This document shows positions 51,027 through 61,964 of a DNA stretch of 64,000 nucleotides, in pieces. This DNA is from Corynebacterium marambiense. Lineage in GTDB: Bacteria; Actinomycetota; Actinomycetes; Mycobacteriales; Mycobacteriaceae. Each line of letters starts with the position of its first letter. The first letter of the stretch is position 1. A program made the translations under genes and the position numbers. The stretch spans positions 186,001-250,000 of the forward strand of contig NZ_JAEIOT010000007.1 of the NCBI RefSeq assembly GCF_016342275.1, given 5' to 3'. A model generated the notes under the pieces. That model was not told the DNA's origin. It did no database searches and saw only the letters and a list, made by a program, of their open reading frames with translations.

Positions 51027-52121
51027 CTAGCCACTGATCGCGGCATACGCGGCACGGAGACTGTCCATCGACGGCCCCTCGAGCCGGGTCGTGGAGCCCA
51101 CGTCCGTGAGCGCGACGAAGCGGATCCGGCCGTCACGGTTCTTCTTGTCTCGGGTCATTCCGGCGTGGAGTTCGTCGAAGCACCCTGCGGAATAGCTGGT
51201 GGGCAGACCGACGGATGTGAGGATGCGGCGGTGCCTATCGACCAGCCCGGCGTCGATGTGCCCTAGTTCGCGGCTCAGCTCAGCGATGAACATCATGCCG
51301 ACGGCAACCGCGCGACCGTGCCGCCACGCGAAGTGCTCGCGCAGCTCGACGGCGTGTCCGAACGTGTGTCCGTAGTTGAGGATTTCCCGCAGCCCAGCCT
51401 CCTGGAGGTCTTCCGACACGACCCGGGCCTTCACCGCCACCGATCGGGCGATGAGTTCCGGTAGGTGACCGTCCACCCGCAGACACGCCTCCGGCTCTGA
51501 CTCGTAGCGGGCGAGAATCTCGGGGTCCGCGATGAACCCGGTCTTGATGATCTCCGCGCTTCCGGCGACGATCTCGTCCATGGGAAGAGTTCCCAGGCGG
51601 TCGAGGTCGATGAACACGGCGGCTGGTTCGTGGAAGCAGCCGACGAGGTTTTTCCCCGCAGCCGTGTTGATCCCCGTCTTTCCACCGACCGCGGCGTCAA
51701 CCATCGCGAGCAGCGTCGTGGGAACCTGGATGACCGGCACGCCACGCATCCAGGTGGCGGCGATGAATCCCGCCAGATCGGTGGCGGCACCGCCTCCGAG
51801 TCCGATAACGACGTCCCGGCGCCCGAGCCCCGCCCGACCGAGTGCATCCCAGCATTCACCGGCGCTCTGCAGAGTCTTCCCTGCCTCGGCGTCCGGTATG
51901 ACATGCCGGACGACCTCCAGTCCGGCGGTGGAGAGTGCCTCCGTCAGGCCCTCCGCCACTCCGCCGAGGACGCCTTGATGGAGAATGGCGGCCTTCCGCG
52001 CGCCTGGCAATCCGGAGGCGAACCCGGCGATCGCACTGTCCAGGCCGTGCCCGATCCAGACGGTGTATGGGGCGGGGCCGGCGACGGAGATAGTCGATTC
52101 AAAAGTTCCGGATGTGCTCAC
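51027..52121 (-). CDS. aroB: 3-dehydroquinate synthase
   Basis: A 364-residue NAD- and metal-dependent enzyme converting DAHP to 3-dehydroquinate. The NAD region is [24 protein letters not shown], and metal ligands lie in the conserved [12 protein letters not shown] segment and the Glu/His near it. I choose GTG at 52121, preceded by GAAAGG, over the in-frame ATG at 52166, which would overlap the aroK end region. Second gene downstream in the aroC-aroK-aroB-aroQ operon. Confidence 0.96.
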   Translation of the reverse strand: MSTSGTFESTISVAGPAPYTVWIGHGLDSAIAGFASGLPGARKAAILHQGVLGGVAEGLTEALSTAGLEVVRHVIPDAEAGKTLQSAGECWDALGRAGLGRRDVVIGLGGGAATDLAGFIAATWMRGVPVIQVPTTLLAMVDAAVGGKTGINTAAGKNLVGCFHEPAAVFIDLDRLGTLPMDEIVAGSAEIIKTGFIADPEILARYESEPEACLRVDGHLPELIARSVAVKARVVSEDLQEAGLREILNYGHTFGHAVELREHFAWRHGRAVAVGMMFIAELSRELGHIDAGLVDRHRRILTSVGLPTSYSAGCFDELHAGMTRDKKNRDGRIRFVALTDVGSTTRLEGPSMDSLRAAYAAISG

Positions 52122-52169
52122 TGTGGTGCCTTTCGCAGTCGGTATGTGGCGGTTGCGGATGGGCACTGG

Positions 52170-52679
52170 CTAGACCTCGGAGTCGAGGTACCCCAGTACG
52201 TCCGCGACCACCTGCTGAGGGGTCCGTTCGTCGGTACGGGCGCGGAAGCTCGCTACTTCACGGTAGAGCTCGCGGCGATCGTCGAGGAGTTCCGTGTAAC
52301 GCGCGAGCGCGTCCTCACCATCGAGCACCGGGCGATTTCCTCCGGCGGTACGTCGTACTCCCTCCTCCGCTGACACATCGAGCCAGATGACCTCATGCTG
52401 GTCGAGGAGTTCCCTGGTCGAGCGCGTGACCACCGCACCGCCGCCGAGACTGACCACACCGTTGTGGGCCAGGGCCGATTCGACGACCCGCGCCTCGAGT
52501 TCGCGAAAAGACTCCTCACCGAGTTCCGTGTAGATGTCACCGCAGGGTTTTCCCTGTTCCTGCTCCATCATCTGATCTGTGTCGATGACCGTCGTATTCA
52601 GTGCACTGGCCAGTCGACGACCGATGGTGGACTTCCCGGCGCCGGGTGGACCGACGAGTACGACACGGGGTTTGGACAT
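52170..52679 (-). CDS. aroK: Shikimate kinase
   Basis: A 169-residue kinase. Walker A is VGPPGAGKSTIGRRLA (8-23). The shikimate-binding acidic pair is in DTDQMMEQEQGKPCGDIY, and GGGAVVTR follows. It phosphorylates shikimate at O3. ATG at 52679 shares one base with the aroC stop (TGATG), so translation is coupled. The EPSP synthase gene aroA is not in this window. Confidence 0.96.
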   Translation of the reverse strand: MSKPRVVLVGPPGAGKSTIGRRLASALNTTVIDTDQMMEQEQGKPCGDIYTELGEESFRELEARVVESALAHNGVVSLGGGAVVTRSTRELLDQHEVIWLDVSAEEGVRRTAGGNRPVLDGEDALARYTELLDDRRELYREVASFRARTDERTPQQVVADVLGYLDSEV

Positions 52680-53890
52680 CAGTTATCGAACTCCAGACGC
52701 TCGGCAACACGGGAAAGGTAGCTGGTGATGTTCCGGGAGGTCTCACAGAGGCTATCACCCCCGAACTTGGTGAGGACAGCTCGGGCGAGGACCAGCGCGA
52801 CCATCGCCTCGGCGACGACGCCCGCGGCCGGAACGGCACAGACGTCGCTGCGCTGGTGGATGGCGCTGGCGGCAGCTCCACTCGTCATGTCCACGGTCTT
52901 CAACGCCCGCGGAACGGTGGAAATGGGCTTCATCGCAGCGCGGACCACGAGGGGCTGGCCGTTGGTCATTCCGCCTTCGATGCCTCCGGCTCGGTTGGTG
53001 GTGCGGGTGACACCATCAACGGTCCGGATCATCTCGTCGTGCGCCGCGGAACCCCGGCGTCGGGCCTCGGCGAATCCGTCACCGATCTCCACGCCCTTGA
53101 TCGCCTGGATCCCCATGAGTGCGGCAGCGAGTTGGGCGTCGAGCCGATCCTCGCCCGAAATGTGGCTACCCAGTCCGACAGGTAGCCCGTGGACGACGAC
53201 CTCGACGACTCCACCCAGGGTGTCACCGGCCTTCTTGGCGGCCTCTATTTCGGCGATCATCGACTCCTCGGCCTCGGCGTTGAACGCACGCACCGGCGAC
53301 TCGTCGATGGCGCCGAGGTCACTGAACACGGGAATCTCTGCGCCCTCGACGACCTTCGAATCACCGATGGAGACAACGTGCGAGAGTACCTCGACGCCGA
53401 GGGTCTCCCGGAGGAAGTTGCGCGCCAATGTCGCTGCAGCCACGCGCGAGGCCGTTTCCCTGGCGGAGGCCCGTTCGAGGACCGGGCGTGCCTCGTCGAA
53501 GTCGTACTTGAGCATTCCCGCGAAGTCGGCGTGCCCGGGACGGGGGCGGGTCAGTTTCGCCCCACGACCGGAGTCCATGGCGCGGGCGACCTCGTCGTCG
53601 TCGAGGTCGACCGGGTCGGCGGACATGATCGTCGTCCACTTCGGCCACTCGGTGTTCCCGATCATGATCGCCACCGGGCCACCGATCGTCCGCCCGTGGC
53701 GGACCCCGGTCAGCATCGTCACCTCGTCGACCTCGAACTTCATCCGGGCCCCGCGACCGTAGCCCAGTCGGCGGCGGGCGAGTTGTGTGGAGATCTGATC
53801 AGTCGTCAGTGGAACCCCCGCGGGCATGTGCTCCACCAGTGCGATAAGAGCCTGACCGTGGGATTCCCCTGCTGTAGTCCATCGAAGCAT
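52679..53890 (-). CDS. aroC: Chorismate synthase
   Basis: A 403-residue FMN-dependent enzyme making chorismate from EPSP. Signatures: [25 protein letters not shown] at the N-terminus, [68 protein letters not shown] and [20 protein letters not shown] at 53890 is chosen; the open frame to 53968 overlaps the prepilin peptidase gene. First gene of the aroCKBQ operon. Confidence 0.97.
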   Translation of the reverse strand: MLRWTTAGESHGQALIALVEHMPAGVPLTTDQISTQLARRRLGYGRGARMKFEVDEVTMLTGVRHGRTIGGPVAIMIGNTEWPKWTTIMSADPVDLDDDEVARAMDSGRGAKLTRPRPGHADFAGMLKYDFDEARPVLERASARETASRVAAATLARNFLRETLGVEVLSHVVSIGDSKVVEGAEIPVFSDLGAIDESPVRAFNAEAEESMIAEIEAAKKAGDTLGGVVEVVVHGLPVGLGSHISGEDRLDAQLAAALMGIQAIKGVEIGDGFAEARRRGSAAHDEMIRTVDGVTRTTNRAGGIEGGMTNGQPLVVRAAMKPISTVPRALKTVDMTSGAAASAIHQRSDVCAVPAAGVVAEAMVALVLARAVLTKFGGDSLCETSRNITSYLSRVAERLEFDN

Positions 53891-53951
53891 GCGCTCATTC
53901 TTCCATGCGGCCGGTTCGTCGGAACACCTGGGTCCCCGAAGATGCCCCCGT

Positions 53952-54419
53952 TCACGGCACCGCTCCACCGGATACCGCAGCGATCACCACGATAAGGGTG
54001 CCGGTGATCATGGCGGGACCATGGGGAATCGAGGTCCGCCGACGGACTAGGAGAACCACCGAAGTGAGCACCCCGGACACCATCGCGGCCAGGAGACCGC
54101 CGGTGATTCCGCCGGTCACTGTGGCCAGGATTCCGAGGGGCACCGCAAGCTTGATGTCACCTCCTCCGATACCGCCACCGGTGGCACCCGCGAGAAGCAG
54201 GTAGATCAGGAACCAGGCGAGACCGGGTACCACATATCCGGGAGCGAACCAGCAGGTTACCAGGATCGTCGACACCGCCGGGGGCAAGGTCAGGCCGTCG
54301 GGGAGCCTACTGTGACGGACATCAAACCACACGAGCAAACACATCCATATGAGGAGGACGGGGATCGACAGGAGTGCAGCCACCCACGAGAATTTATTCT
54401 CCCCAGATCCGCTACGCAC
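53952..54419 (-). CDS. Minimal prepilin peptidase (A24 family)
   Basis: A 155-residue membrane aspartyl protease without the N-terminal methyltransferase domain of PilD. The two catalytic aspartates are Asp33 in [16 protein letters not shown] and Asp88 in [14 protein letters not shown] (the GxGD motif). Four to five hydrophobic segments. Such short enzymes process prepilin-like proteins in actinobacteria. No pilin or assembly gene is nearby, so its substrates are elsewhere. It lies 61 bp before aroC and may share its transcript. Confidence 0.87.
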   Translation of the reverse strand: MRSGSGENKFSWVAALLSIPVLLIWMCLLVWFDVRHSRLPDGLTLPPAVSTILVTCWFAPGYVVPGLAWFLIYLLLAGATGGGIGGGDIKLAVPLGILATVTGGITGGLLAAMVSGVLTSVVLLVRRRTSIPHGPAMITGTLIVVIAAVSGGAVP

Positions 54420-54458
54420 GGAGAGTGCGGCCCACCTGTGGAGTACTCCGTCCGAAGC

Positions 54459-54776
54459 TCAGAAAATCGAACTCACGAACATGACGACACCGAAGATCAG
54501 CAACGGGAGAACAGCCAGGTGATAGCACGCGAACGTGACGGTCATCCAGGCCGGCGGTCGAATCGTGTCGAATCTCTCCAGGTGGCGGGCGTAGACGACG
54601 GCGTTCACAACCAGCGCGATCGTGGCGAGCGTGAGATAGCTCAACTCCGCGAAAAGTCGTTCCTGCGGATTGAACCCAGAAAGGAACACCACCAGGAGAA
54701 AACCGACTGGAACGAACAGTGCGATGAGGAAGTGCCCAAACCAGGGACCGTTTCCGCTACGACGTCCCCTAGTCAT
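54459..54776 (-). CDS. Small membrane protein of unknown function
   Basis: A 105-residue protein with three predicted membrane helices (about 14-34, 43-62 and 80-102) separated by a short loop with PQERLF and an RHLERFDTIRPPAWM cytoplasmic stretch. The basic N-terminus MTRGRRSGNG suggests an inside orientation. ATG overlaps the aroE stop by 4 bp, so it is translationally coupled to aroE. I recognise no family. Confidence 0.65.
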   Translation of the reverse strand: MTRGRRSGNGPWFGHFLIALFVPVGFLLVVFLSGFNPQERLFAELSYLTLATIALVVNAVVYARHLERFDTIRPPAWMTVTFACYHLAVLPLLIFGVVMFVSSIF

Positions 54777-55621
54777 GATCCGGAACTCCGTTCGCGGAGC
54801 GCAGCAGTCAGGGCCGCGCGCATCGCCTCGCGAGGAGCCGGTTGACCGGTGAACTGCTCAAACTGGCTCAACGCCTGGCCCGCCAGCATCACATCACCGC
54901 CGACCACGGGCACACCGTTGTCCGCTGCTGCCCGGGCTAGTGGTGTCGGCCACGGATCGTAGATAACGTCAAGAACGGGAGCTCGTGCGAGATCACTCTC
55001 TATCCCGCCCAGTCCCGCCGCGGGAACCGTCGAGATCACCACCGCAGCACCGGACACGGCCGATCTGACATATTCCGCGGCCAGACCCGCCCAGTGGAGC
55101 TCGATGCCGAGTATCTCCGCGAGCGGCGCCAGCTCGGCGCCGCGGTTCGACCGGTTGATCACAGTCACGACTCGGAAACCCGCCTGACCCAGTGCCCACA
55201 GCGCGGGTCGGGCGGTACCACCGGCTCCGACGAGCACGGCATGATCCTCGTCCGCGGGGTTCCGGACACCCAGTTCCTCAAGTGCGGCCGAGACACCCTC
55301 GCAGTCCGTGTTATCGGCGCGCCAACCACCGGGAACCCGGACCAGGGTGTTCGCGGATCCGATCGCGGCAGCACGGGGCGTGATCTCGTGTGCGACCTCG
55401 AGAGCCGCGAACTTCCCGGGCATGGTCACCGAGAAACCGGCGAACTCTGCCGGGGCGTCCGCCACGATTCGCGGCACGTCCTCCACACCACAGTCGATTC
55501 GGGTGTAGCACCAGTCATCGAGTCCGATCGCCCGATACCCGGCCGTGTGGATGACGGGCGAGAGACTATGCTCGACCGGACGTCCGAGCACAGCGGCCCG
55601 GTGACGGATGGGATCACTCAC
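54773..55621 (-). CDS. aroE: Shikimate dehydrogenase (AroE family)
   Basis: A 282-residue NADP-dependent oxidoreductase for dehydroshikimate reduction. HSLSPVIHTAGYRAIGLDDWCYTR binds shikimate, SVTMPGKFAALE contains the catalytic Lys, and VLVGAGGTARPALWALGQAGFRVVTVINRS is the coenzyme fold. Start GTG at 55621, about 80 bp after mltG. It is separated from the other aro genes by the prepilin peptidase and a small membrane protein, as in several corynebacteria. Confidence 0.93.
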   Translation of the reverse strand: MSDPIRHRAAVLGRPVEHSLSPVIHTAGYRAIGLDDWCYTRIDCGVEDVPRIVADAPAEFAGFSVTMPGKFAALEVAHEITPRAAAIGSANTLVRVPGGWRADNTDCEGVSAALEELGVRNPADEDHAVLVGAGGTARPALWALGQAGFRVVTVINRSNRGAELAPLAEILGIELHWAGLAAEYVRSAVSGAAVVISTVPAAGLGGIESDLARAPVLDVIYDPWPTPLARAAADNGVPVVGGDVMLAGQALSQFEQFTGQPAPREAMRAALTAALRERSSGS

Positions 55622-55702
55622 AGACGATTCTTCCTTTCACGGGAGCCTGCGCCCCACAAGGGACATCAGATCAGACATACCGGATACCGGTGACGGGAGC
55701 TG

Positions 55703-56893
55703 TCAGCGGTTGGAGTCGAGGACGCCATTGTCCATCGATTGCTGGGTGTCCCGCAGGTGATCCTCGAAGGTGTCGTTGAAAACGGTCGTGCCGTCGCTAT
55801 CGATGGTGACGAAGAAGAGCCAGTTGCCGTCGGCCGGATTCTCCATGGCCTCAATCGCCTCTATCGACGGAGCCGCGATGGGAGTCTGCGGCAATCCGTC
55901 CATGGCGTACGTGTTCCATGGGGTCTTCCGGGCACGATCCTCGTCAGTAGTCGCCACCTCGACGTCGGTGAGATCGTAGTTGACCGTCGAATCGAACTCG
56001 AGGCGCATGGGCGCGGCGAGCCGGTTGAGAATGACCCGGGCTACCTTGTCGAAATCACCGGCGGGTGCCTCCCGCTCCACCAGGGACGCCGCGGTCAGCA
56101 GTTCGTAGGGCGTGAGCTGCATGGCATTCGCACGGTCGACGATACCGGTGGAGTTGTACTCCTCAGTACCGGCGCTCACGAGTTTCCTGAGGATTCCGGT
56201 GGCATCCTCCTCCGGGTTGATCACGTAGCTGCCCGGAGTGATGAGTCCCTCGAGGCGCTTCGGGTCACCGTTGCGTGCACGTACCTGATCGAGGGCCCAC
56301 TCCGGTGCCCCGAGTTCAACCGGATCTGTGGTGGCTGCGACACGCTCGAGCTCCGCCGCCGTAACACAGTTCGGGGATCCCTCGGTACAGGTCACCGCAG
56401 AGATCTTGGTATATATGCCGGGGCGGGTGTCTCCGCCGATGACCCGGACATCCATCAGCGTGGCCCCTCCCGGGATCTCCAGCATCTCCACCTTGTTTGC
56501 AGGATCCACGAGGGCGGAGACCGCAGACTTGGCGCTCATCTCCCCTTGAAGGCGGTAGAACCCCGGTTGCACCCGGGCTGCATCAGGATTCGCTCCGGCT
56601 GCGGCCTGGAACGCGCCGTTGGATTTGACGATCCCCCTGTCCACGAGTTCCGGGCCAAGTGCAGATACAGACGACCCCTCCTTGATCTGGACGAGTTGGA
56701 CGATTTCGTTGCCTGCACCCTCGAAGTCCGGCGGAGCGTTCGAGCCGCTGCGGGATCCCACGATGTATACGACCGTCCCGATGATGATGAGGATACTGGT
56801 TATGACGATGGCCATGCCGTACTGCCGCCGACGGACATACCTGCGTTCCATCCGACGTCCCTTAGGGCTGCGCCTACCGCGTGCTCTGCTCAT
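55703..56893 (-). CDS. mltG: Endolytic murein transglycosylase MltG (YceG)
   Basis: A 396-residue membrane-anchored transglycosylase. A very basic cytoplasmic N-terminus of about 25 residues is followed by one membrane helix (27-47) and an extracellular domain. A LysM-like segment precedes the YceG catalytic region with the conserved Glu in ASLVEREAPAGDFDKVARVILNRL and the NTYAMDGLPQTPIAAPSIEAI segment. It cuts nascent peptidoglycan strands. The start abuts the ruvX stop (TAGATG). Confidence 0.94.
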   Translation of the reverse strand: MSRARGRRSPKGRRMERRYVRRRQYGMAIVITSILIIIGTVVYIVGSRSGSNAPPDFEGAGNEIVQLVQIKEGSSVSALGPELVDRGIVKSNGAFQAAAGANPDAARVQPGFYRLQGEMSAKSAVSALVDPANKVEMLEIPGGATLMDVRVIGGDTRPGIYTKISAVTCTEGSPNCVTAAELERVAATTDPVELGAPEWALDQVRARNGDPKRLEGLITPGSYVINPEEDATGILRKLVSAGTEEYNSTGIVDRANAMQLTPYELLTAASLVEREAPAGDFDKVARVILNRLAAPMRLEFDSTVNYDLTDVEVATTDEDRARKTPWNTYAMDGLPQTPIAAPSIEAIEAMENPADGNWLFFVTIDSDGTTVFNDTFEDHLRDTQQSMDNGVLDSNR

Positions 56894-57526
56894 CTATGAA
56901 CCGTCCTCAACGTCGGTGGCCGACAGGGCGTTCGCCCGGGCGTCAAGCCAGGATTGGAGAATTTCAACGGCAGCGGCCTGATCGATCACGCTGCGCCCAT
57001 TCTTGATCGTGCGCCCGGACATGTGCAGTGCCCTGGTGGCAAGGACAGAGGTTAGCCGTTCGTCGGCGAATTTGACCGGGATCGTCCTCCCCTGGTCGTC
57101 CCATCCAGTCAGGCGCCGATCGATGCGGAAGGCGAATTCCTTCGCGTGCTTGACGGAGGCGGAGCCGTTGGCGTGGAGATCCCGTGGTAATCCGATGACG
57201 ACCTCCACGACACCGTATTCAGCGATGAGCTCGATGATCCGGTCAATGTCCGAGCCATCCCAATCCTTGCGGCCCGTGACCCGGGGAATCGTCTCCACCG
57301 GGGTCGCCAACCGACCATCGGAGTCAGACACCGCGACGCCGATCCGCACGGTTCCGACGTCGATCCCGAGACGCCGTCCCCTACCGGGATCATCATCTCC
57401 GGGTTTGTCTGGCTGTATGCGCATACTCGCGGGTTCGTCCTTCGTCTCGGGCGCCGGTATGGGGCGCTCACACCGGCGCGTGATCTGTACAGATGACCTG
57501 AGCTCCGGTGGGCGCGACGCACCCAC
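56894..57526 (-). CDS. ruvX: Putative pre-16S rRNA nuclease / Holliday junction resolvase-like (RuvX, YqgF)
   Basis: An RNase H-fold protein: [30 protein letters not shown] carries the first catalytic Asp, with [24 protein letters not shown] and the terminal Asp in [16 protein letters not shown]. Homologues process 16S rRNA ends. Two starts are possible: 57526, giving 210 residues with an uncharacteristic Arg/Pro-rich extension, or ATG 57424 (176 residues), closer to the usual 140-170. It lies between alaS and mltG in the common actinobacterial order. Confidence 0.92.
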   Translation of the reverse strand: MGASRPPELRSSVQITRRCERPIPAPETKDEPASMRIQPDKPGDDDPGRGRRLGIDVGTVRIGVAVSDSDGRLATPVETIPRVTGRKDWDGSDIDRIIELIAEYGVVEVVIGLPRDLHANGSASVKHAKEFAFRIDRRLTGWDDQGRTIPVKFADERLTSVLATRALHMSGRTIKNGRSVIDQAAAVEILQSWLDARANALSATDVEDGS

Positions 57527-57658
57527 CAGGCACCGACCGTAACAGAACCGTCACAGTGATGCGGGGGATACGTGTCCCCCCAAATCTATAGTATTGGCGC
57601 TCCGCCACACATCTGCACCATTGCCGACGGCGTCGCGTGTCCCCGTACCCAAGCCGCC

Positions 57659-57680
57659 CGCCCGGACCGGAACCCGGGCG
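57659..57680 (-). terminator. Hairpin after alaS
   Basis: CGCCCGG (57659-57665) and CCGGGCG (57674-57680) form a 7-bp stem with an 8-nt loop, 25 bp past the alaS stop in the 178-bp gap before ruvX. Confidence 0.45.
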
Positions 57681-57704
57681 CTGGACCACCGGGACCCGGA
57701 TGGG

Positions 57705-60374
57705 TCACCGGTTGCGGAGGTCATCCTCCACAGCCCTGAAGCCCGCGTCGATACCGGAGGCGTCCGAACCCGAGCCCTGGGCCATGTCCGGCTTGCCGCC
57801 ACCGCGTCCGCCGACCAGCCCACCGAAGATCCTAATGAGGTCGCCGGCACGGACCCCGCGTTCCACGGCGCCGTCGGTGGCTGCGACCAGGAACGGGACC
57901 TTGCCCCCGTTGTCGGCCGTGGCGAGCACGATCACGGCGGGTTCCGCTCCGATCCGGTTCTTCAGATCAGCGGCGACGGTGCGCAGGTCGCCACCTGCGG
58001 TACCTTCCGGTAGCCGCGCAGTGAGGAGCGTGAAGTCACCGACCCTGCGGGCCTGCTTCAGGTAGTCGGCGGTGGCGGCCGCCAGCTGCTTACGGTGCAG
58101 CGCCGCGATCTCCTTCTCAGCGGCCTTCAGTTTCTCGGTGAGCTGTGCGATCCGGTCCGGCAGCTCGTCGCTGGGCGCCTTCAGGGACGTCGCGAGGCCT
58201 TCGACGAGGGCGCGCTCCCGGGACAGGTACCGGAATGAATCCAAGCCCGAGTATGCCTCAATCCGCCGGACGCCGGAGCCTACAGACGCCTCACCGAGAA
58301 CCGAGACCGGTCCAACCTGGGAGGAATGGCGAACATGTGTACCTCCACACAGTTCCATCGAGAATGGGCCGCCGATCTCGACGACACGGACCCGATCACC
58401 GTAGTTCTCGCCGAACAGCGCAAGTGCACCCATGGCCTTGGCCTCATCGAGGCTCGTCTCGAAGGTGTTGACCGCCCAATCGGCGTCGACCGCCTGGTTG
58501 GTGATGGTCTCGATCTCGGTGAGCTGTTCCGGGGTGAGCGCCCGGGCGGAGTTGAAGTCGAAGCGGAGGTAGCCCGGTTTGTTCATCGACCCGGCCTGGA
58601 CGGCGTTGGGGCCGAGGACCTGACGCAAGGCGGCGTGGATGAGGTGGGTACCGGAGTGCGCCTGACGGGCGGCGTGCCGCCAGCCTTCGTCCACGGAGGC
58701 CACAGCCTGTTCGCCGACGCCGATCTCGCCGTTTTCCACGGTCGCCTTGTGCACCCAGAGTTTCTTGCCGATCTTCTGGACGTCGTTGACGCGCAGCCTG
58801 GTATCCCCGAGGGTGATCGCACCCCGGTCACCGAGCTGTCCGCCGGCCTCCGCGTACATCGGCGTCACGTCGAGGATCACCTCGACGTCGTCGCCCTCGG
58901 CTGCCCGGGTGACGGTCGCACCACCCTGCAGCAGGCCCAGCACCCGACCCTCGGCCTCGAGGTTGTCGTATCCCACGAACACCGTGGGGTGTTCGTCAAC
59001 GAACTCCCGGTAGACGGAGAGATCGGCGTGACCGTGCTTTTTGGCACGACTGTCGGCCTTCGCGCGGTCCCGCTGTTCCGCCATGAGGGCGTCGAATCCG
59101 GCGCGGTCCACCTCGAGGCCCGCTTCTGCGGCCATCTCCATCGTCAGGTCGATCGGGAAACCGTAGGTGTCGTGCAGTGCGAAGGCCTGGTCACCGGCCA
59201 ACGTCTTCGCGCCCGACGAGCGGACGCTCTCGGCGGCGCGCTCGAACAGGTGGGTACCCGACTCCAGTGTCCGGAGGAAGGCCCTCTCCTCGGTCACTGC
59301 GGTGTCGAGGATTCGGCCCCGGGACTCCGCGATCTCGGGGTACGACGGGGTCATCGTGTCCATGATGGTGGCGATGAAGCGTTCCATCGTCTCGCCCGTG
59401 GCACCGAGCAGCCGCGCGGACCGGATGATCCGGCGCAGCAGCCGGCGCAGGATGTAGCCGCGGCCCTCATTGCCCGGGGTGACGCCGTCGAGGATCAGCA
59501 TCATCGCGGTCCGGGAGTGATCGGCGATGACCCGGAACCGGATGTCATCGGGGTGCTTCTTACCGTAGGTCGCGCCGGTGAGCTGCTCGGCGACGTCGAT
59601 CACGGGCCGCAGGAGGTCGGTCTCGTAGACGTTCTCGACGCCCTGCAGCAGGCAGGCGACGCGTTCGATGCCGAGGCCAGTGTCGATGTTCTTCTTAGGC
59701 AGCGGGCCGAGGATCTCGAAGTTATCCTTGCCGATGCCCTCACCGCGCTCATTCTGCATGAAGACGAGGTTCCAGATCTCCATGTAGCGGTTGTCGTCGG
59801 CTTCCGGGCCGCCGTCAGCGCCGTACTCCGGCCCGCGGTCGTAGTAGATCTCCGAGCAGGGGCCACAGGGGCCGGGGATTCCCATGGACCAGTAGTTGTC
59901 CGCCATGCCGAGCCGCTGGATGCGCTCCTTCGGCAGACCGATCTTCTTCTCCCAGATGTCCGCCGCCTCGTCGTCGTCAAGGTAGACGGTGACCCACAGG
60001 CGTTCGGGATCCATCCCGAAGCCGCCGTCCTCGACCGAACCGGTGAGCAGATTCCACGCGTGGGAGATCGCACCTTCCTTGAAGTACTGGCCGAAGGAGA
60101 AGTTGCCCGCCATCTGGAAGAAGGTGTTGTGCCGAGTGGTGATACCGACTTCCTCGATGTCCAGCGTACGGACACACTTCTGGATCGAGGTCGCGGTACC
60201 GGAGGGGAACGGCGGGTTCTGCTGGCCCAGGAAATAAGGCTTGAACGGCACCATCCCGGCGTTGACGAACAGGAGGTTGGGGTCGTCGAGGATCAACGGG
60301 GCACTGGGTACCTCGACATGTCCAGCTTTGACGAAGTGCGCGATGAAGCGCTCCCGGATCTCGTGGGTCTGCAC
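57705..60374 (-). CDS. alaS: Alanyl-tRNA synthetase
   Basis: An 889-residue class II synthetase. The catalytic domain starts [23 protein letters not shown] and includes [11 protein letters not shown] and [14 protein letters not shown]. The editing domain has the zinc motif [11 protein letters not shown] plus [13 protein letters not shown]. The C-terminal C-Ala domain with [11 protein letters not shown] follows. Start GTG at 60374. Downstream are ruvX and mltG, an order widespread in Gram-positive bacteria. Confidence 0.97.
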   Translation of the reverse strand: MQTHEIRERFIAHFVKAGHVEVPSAPLILDDPNLLFVNAGMVPFKPYFLGQQNPPFPSGTATSIQKCVRTLDIEEVGITTRHNTFFQMAGNFSFGQYFKEGAISHAWNLLTGSVEDGGFGMDPERLWVTVYLDDDEAADIWEKKIGLPKERIQRLGMADNYWSMGIPGPCGPCSEIYYDRGPEYGADGGPEADDNRYMEIWNLVFMQNERGEGIGKDNFEILGPLPKKNIDTGLGIERVACLLQGVENVYETDLLRPVIDVAEQLTGATYGKKHPDDIRFRVIADHSRTAMMLILDGVTPGNEGRGYILRRLLRRIIRSARLLGATGETMERFIATIMDTMTPSYPEIAESRGRILDTAVTEERAFLRTLESGTHLFERAAESVRSSGAKTLAGDQAFALHDTYGFPIDLTMEMAAEAGLEVDRAGFDALMAEQRDRAKADSRAKKHGHADLSVYREFVDEHPTVFVGYDNLEAEGRVLGLLQGGATVTRAAEGDDVEVILDVTPMYAEAGGQLGDRGAITLGDTRLRVNDVQKIGKKLWVHKATVENGEIGVGEQAVASVDEGWRHAARQAHSGTHLIHAALRQVLGPNAVQAGSMNKPGYLRFDFNSARALTPEQLTEIETITNQAVDADWAVNTFETSLDEAKAMGALALFGENYGDRVRVVEIGGPFSMELCGGTHVRHSSQVGPVSVLGEASVGSGVRRIEAYSGLDSFRYLSRERALVEGLATSLKAPSDELPDRIAQLTEKLKAAEKEIAALHRKQLAAATADYLKQARRVGDFTLLTARLPEGTAGGDLRTVAADLKNRIGAEPAVIVLATADNGGKVPFLVAATDGAVERGVRAGDLIRIFGGLVGGRGGGKPDMAQGSGSDASGIDAGFRAVEDDLRNR

Positions 60375-60469
60375 GGTTCTAGAATCCTCGCTGTCGTGTT
60401 TTGGGATCGGTCCCGGACAACCTTACCCGCTCCGTCCGCACCTTCCTGTCCCGCCCCGGAGTGCACCTG

Positions 60470-60539
60470 AGGCGGCCGGTTCCGCCTGCCCCCGGGACCG
60501 GGGCACGCGCGACAGTCACCGGAGCCCGGTCACCTCCGG
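60470..60539 (-). terminator. Hairpins in the rarA/alaS gap
   Basis: AGGCGG/CCGCCT (60470-60475 and 60482-60487, 6-nt loop) and CCGGAG/CTCCGG (60519-60524 and 60534-60539, 9-nt loop) follow or overlap the rarA stop. They are plausible terminators ahead of alaS. Confidence 0.45.
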
Positions 60540-61888
60540 CTCTCGCGAATGATGCGGCGCAGCCGCCCGACGACGTCCCCGAGACGTTGCTCGGCGCCGT
60601 GCCCTGTGGGCCGGTAGTAGCACGCATCCACCAGCGAATCCGGAAGATACTGCTGATCCAGGATGCCGCGGGGATCATCGTGCGGGTAGCGGTAACCAAC
60701 AGCGTTGCCGAGCTTCTTTGCCCCAGCGTAGTGCCCGTCCCGGAGATGCGGCGGAACGTGCCCCGATTTTCCCTCCCGAACGTCGTACAGTGCCGCGTCT
60801 ATCGCCGTGATCACGGCATTGGACTTGGGGGAGGTCGCCAGATGAATCGTCGCCTGGGCGAGGGCAAGGCGGGCCTCGGGAAGCCCTATCAGCGCCACCG
60901 TCTGAGCCGCGGCGACCGCTAAGGGGAGCGCCTCGGGATCGGCCATCCCGATGTCTTCCGAGGCAAGGATGACCAGACGCCGGGCGATGAACCTCGGGTC
61001 CTCCCCCGCCTCGATCATTCGGGCGAGGTAATGGAGCGCGGCATCAACGTCGGAGCCGCGCACCGACTTGATGAATGCACTCGTGACGTCGTAGTGCTGG
61101 TCGCCGTCGCGGTCGTAGCGGACGATGGCCCGGTCGACATTGTCCCGCACCATCTCGACAGTCAGTTCACCACCGTCGGGCACCGCCTCAGCGGCGGCTT
61201 CCGTGTAGGTCAGGGCCCGGCGGGCATCGCCGCCCGCCAGCGCGACCAGCTGGTCGACGGCTTCACCGGTGGCCGTGATGCGCCCACCGAGACCGCGCTC
61301 GTCGACGAGCGCCCGCCGGACCACCGTCGCGACATCCTCATCTCCCAGCGGATGTAGCTGGAGGATGAGCGACCGGGACAGCAGCGGCGCGACGACCGAG
61401 AACGATGGGTTCTCCGTCGTCGCCGCAACCAACAGCACGATCCGGTTCTCGACGGCCCCGAGGAGCGCATCCTGCTGGGTCTTCGAGAACCGGTGCACCT
61501 CGTCGATGAACAACACCGTCCGGCGTCCGGCGATGAGATCCCGCCGGGCCCGGTCGATGACCGAACGGACCTCCTTGACACCCGCATTGAGTGCAGAGAG
61601 CCCGACGAAGCGACGCTCCGTTTCGGCGCTCACGAGCGACGCGATCGTGGTCTTCCCGGTACCCGGGGGCCCGTAGAGGATGACTGACGCGGCCCCGGAG
61701 CCCTCGACGAGCCTGCGTAGCGGCTTCCCAGGGCCGAGGATGTGCTCCTGGCCGACCACCTCATCCAGGGTGCGGGGTCGCATTCTCGCAGCGAGAGGCG
61801 CATGATCCCCGGGGTGAAAGTAACCGGCGCCGTTGTCGACGGCACCGTCGTCATCGTCTCCGCCGGGAAACAGCGTGGCCTGTGCCAT
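60530..61888 (-). CDS. rarA: Replication-associated recombination protein A (RarA/MgsA)
   Basis: A 452-residue AAA+ ATPase acting at stalled forks. Walker A is [17 protein letters not shown] (about residue 73), Walker B is [19 protein letters not shown], and sensor 1 is [18 protein letters not shown]. The C-terminal helical domain has [27 protein letters not shown] at 61888. The position upstream of alaS is conserved in actinobacteria. Confidence 0.95.
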   Translation of the reverse strand: MAQATLFPGGDDDDGAVDNGAGYFHPGDHAPLAARMRPRTLDEVVGQEHILGPGKPLRRLVEGSGAASVILYGPPGTGKTTIASLVSAETERRFVGLSALNAGVKEVRSVIDRARRDLIAGRRTVLFIDEVHRFSKTQQDALLGAVENRIVLLVAATTENPSFSVVAPLLSRSLILQLHPLGDEDVATVVRRALVDERGLGGRITATGEAVDQLVALAGGDARRALTYTEAAAEAVPDGGELTVEMVRDNVDRAIVRYDRDGDQHYDVTSAFIKSVRGSDVDAALHYLARMIEAGEDPRFIARRLVILASEDIGMADPEALPLAVAAAQTVALIGLPEARLALAQATIHLATSPKSNAVITAIDAALYDVREGKSGHVPPHLRDGHYAGAKKLGNAVGYRYPHDDPRGILDQQYLPDSLVDACYYRPTGHGAEQRLGDVVGRLRRIIRESRR

Positions 61889-61964
61889 GGAGGGTGAATC
61901 TTCCTTACTCTTTTGATGCGCGGGTGTGCCGACCCCGGTGGCCGGCCCTCCGGCGGGGAGTGGG

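Noticed and set aside
58326..60470. Open frame of 714 codons on the plus strand opposite alaS
   Set aside because: Antisense shadow of alaS, with the composition expected from GC-rich third positions; no domain recognisable.
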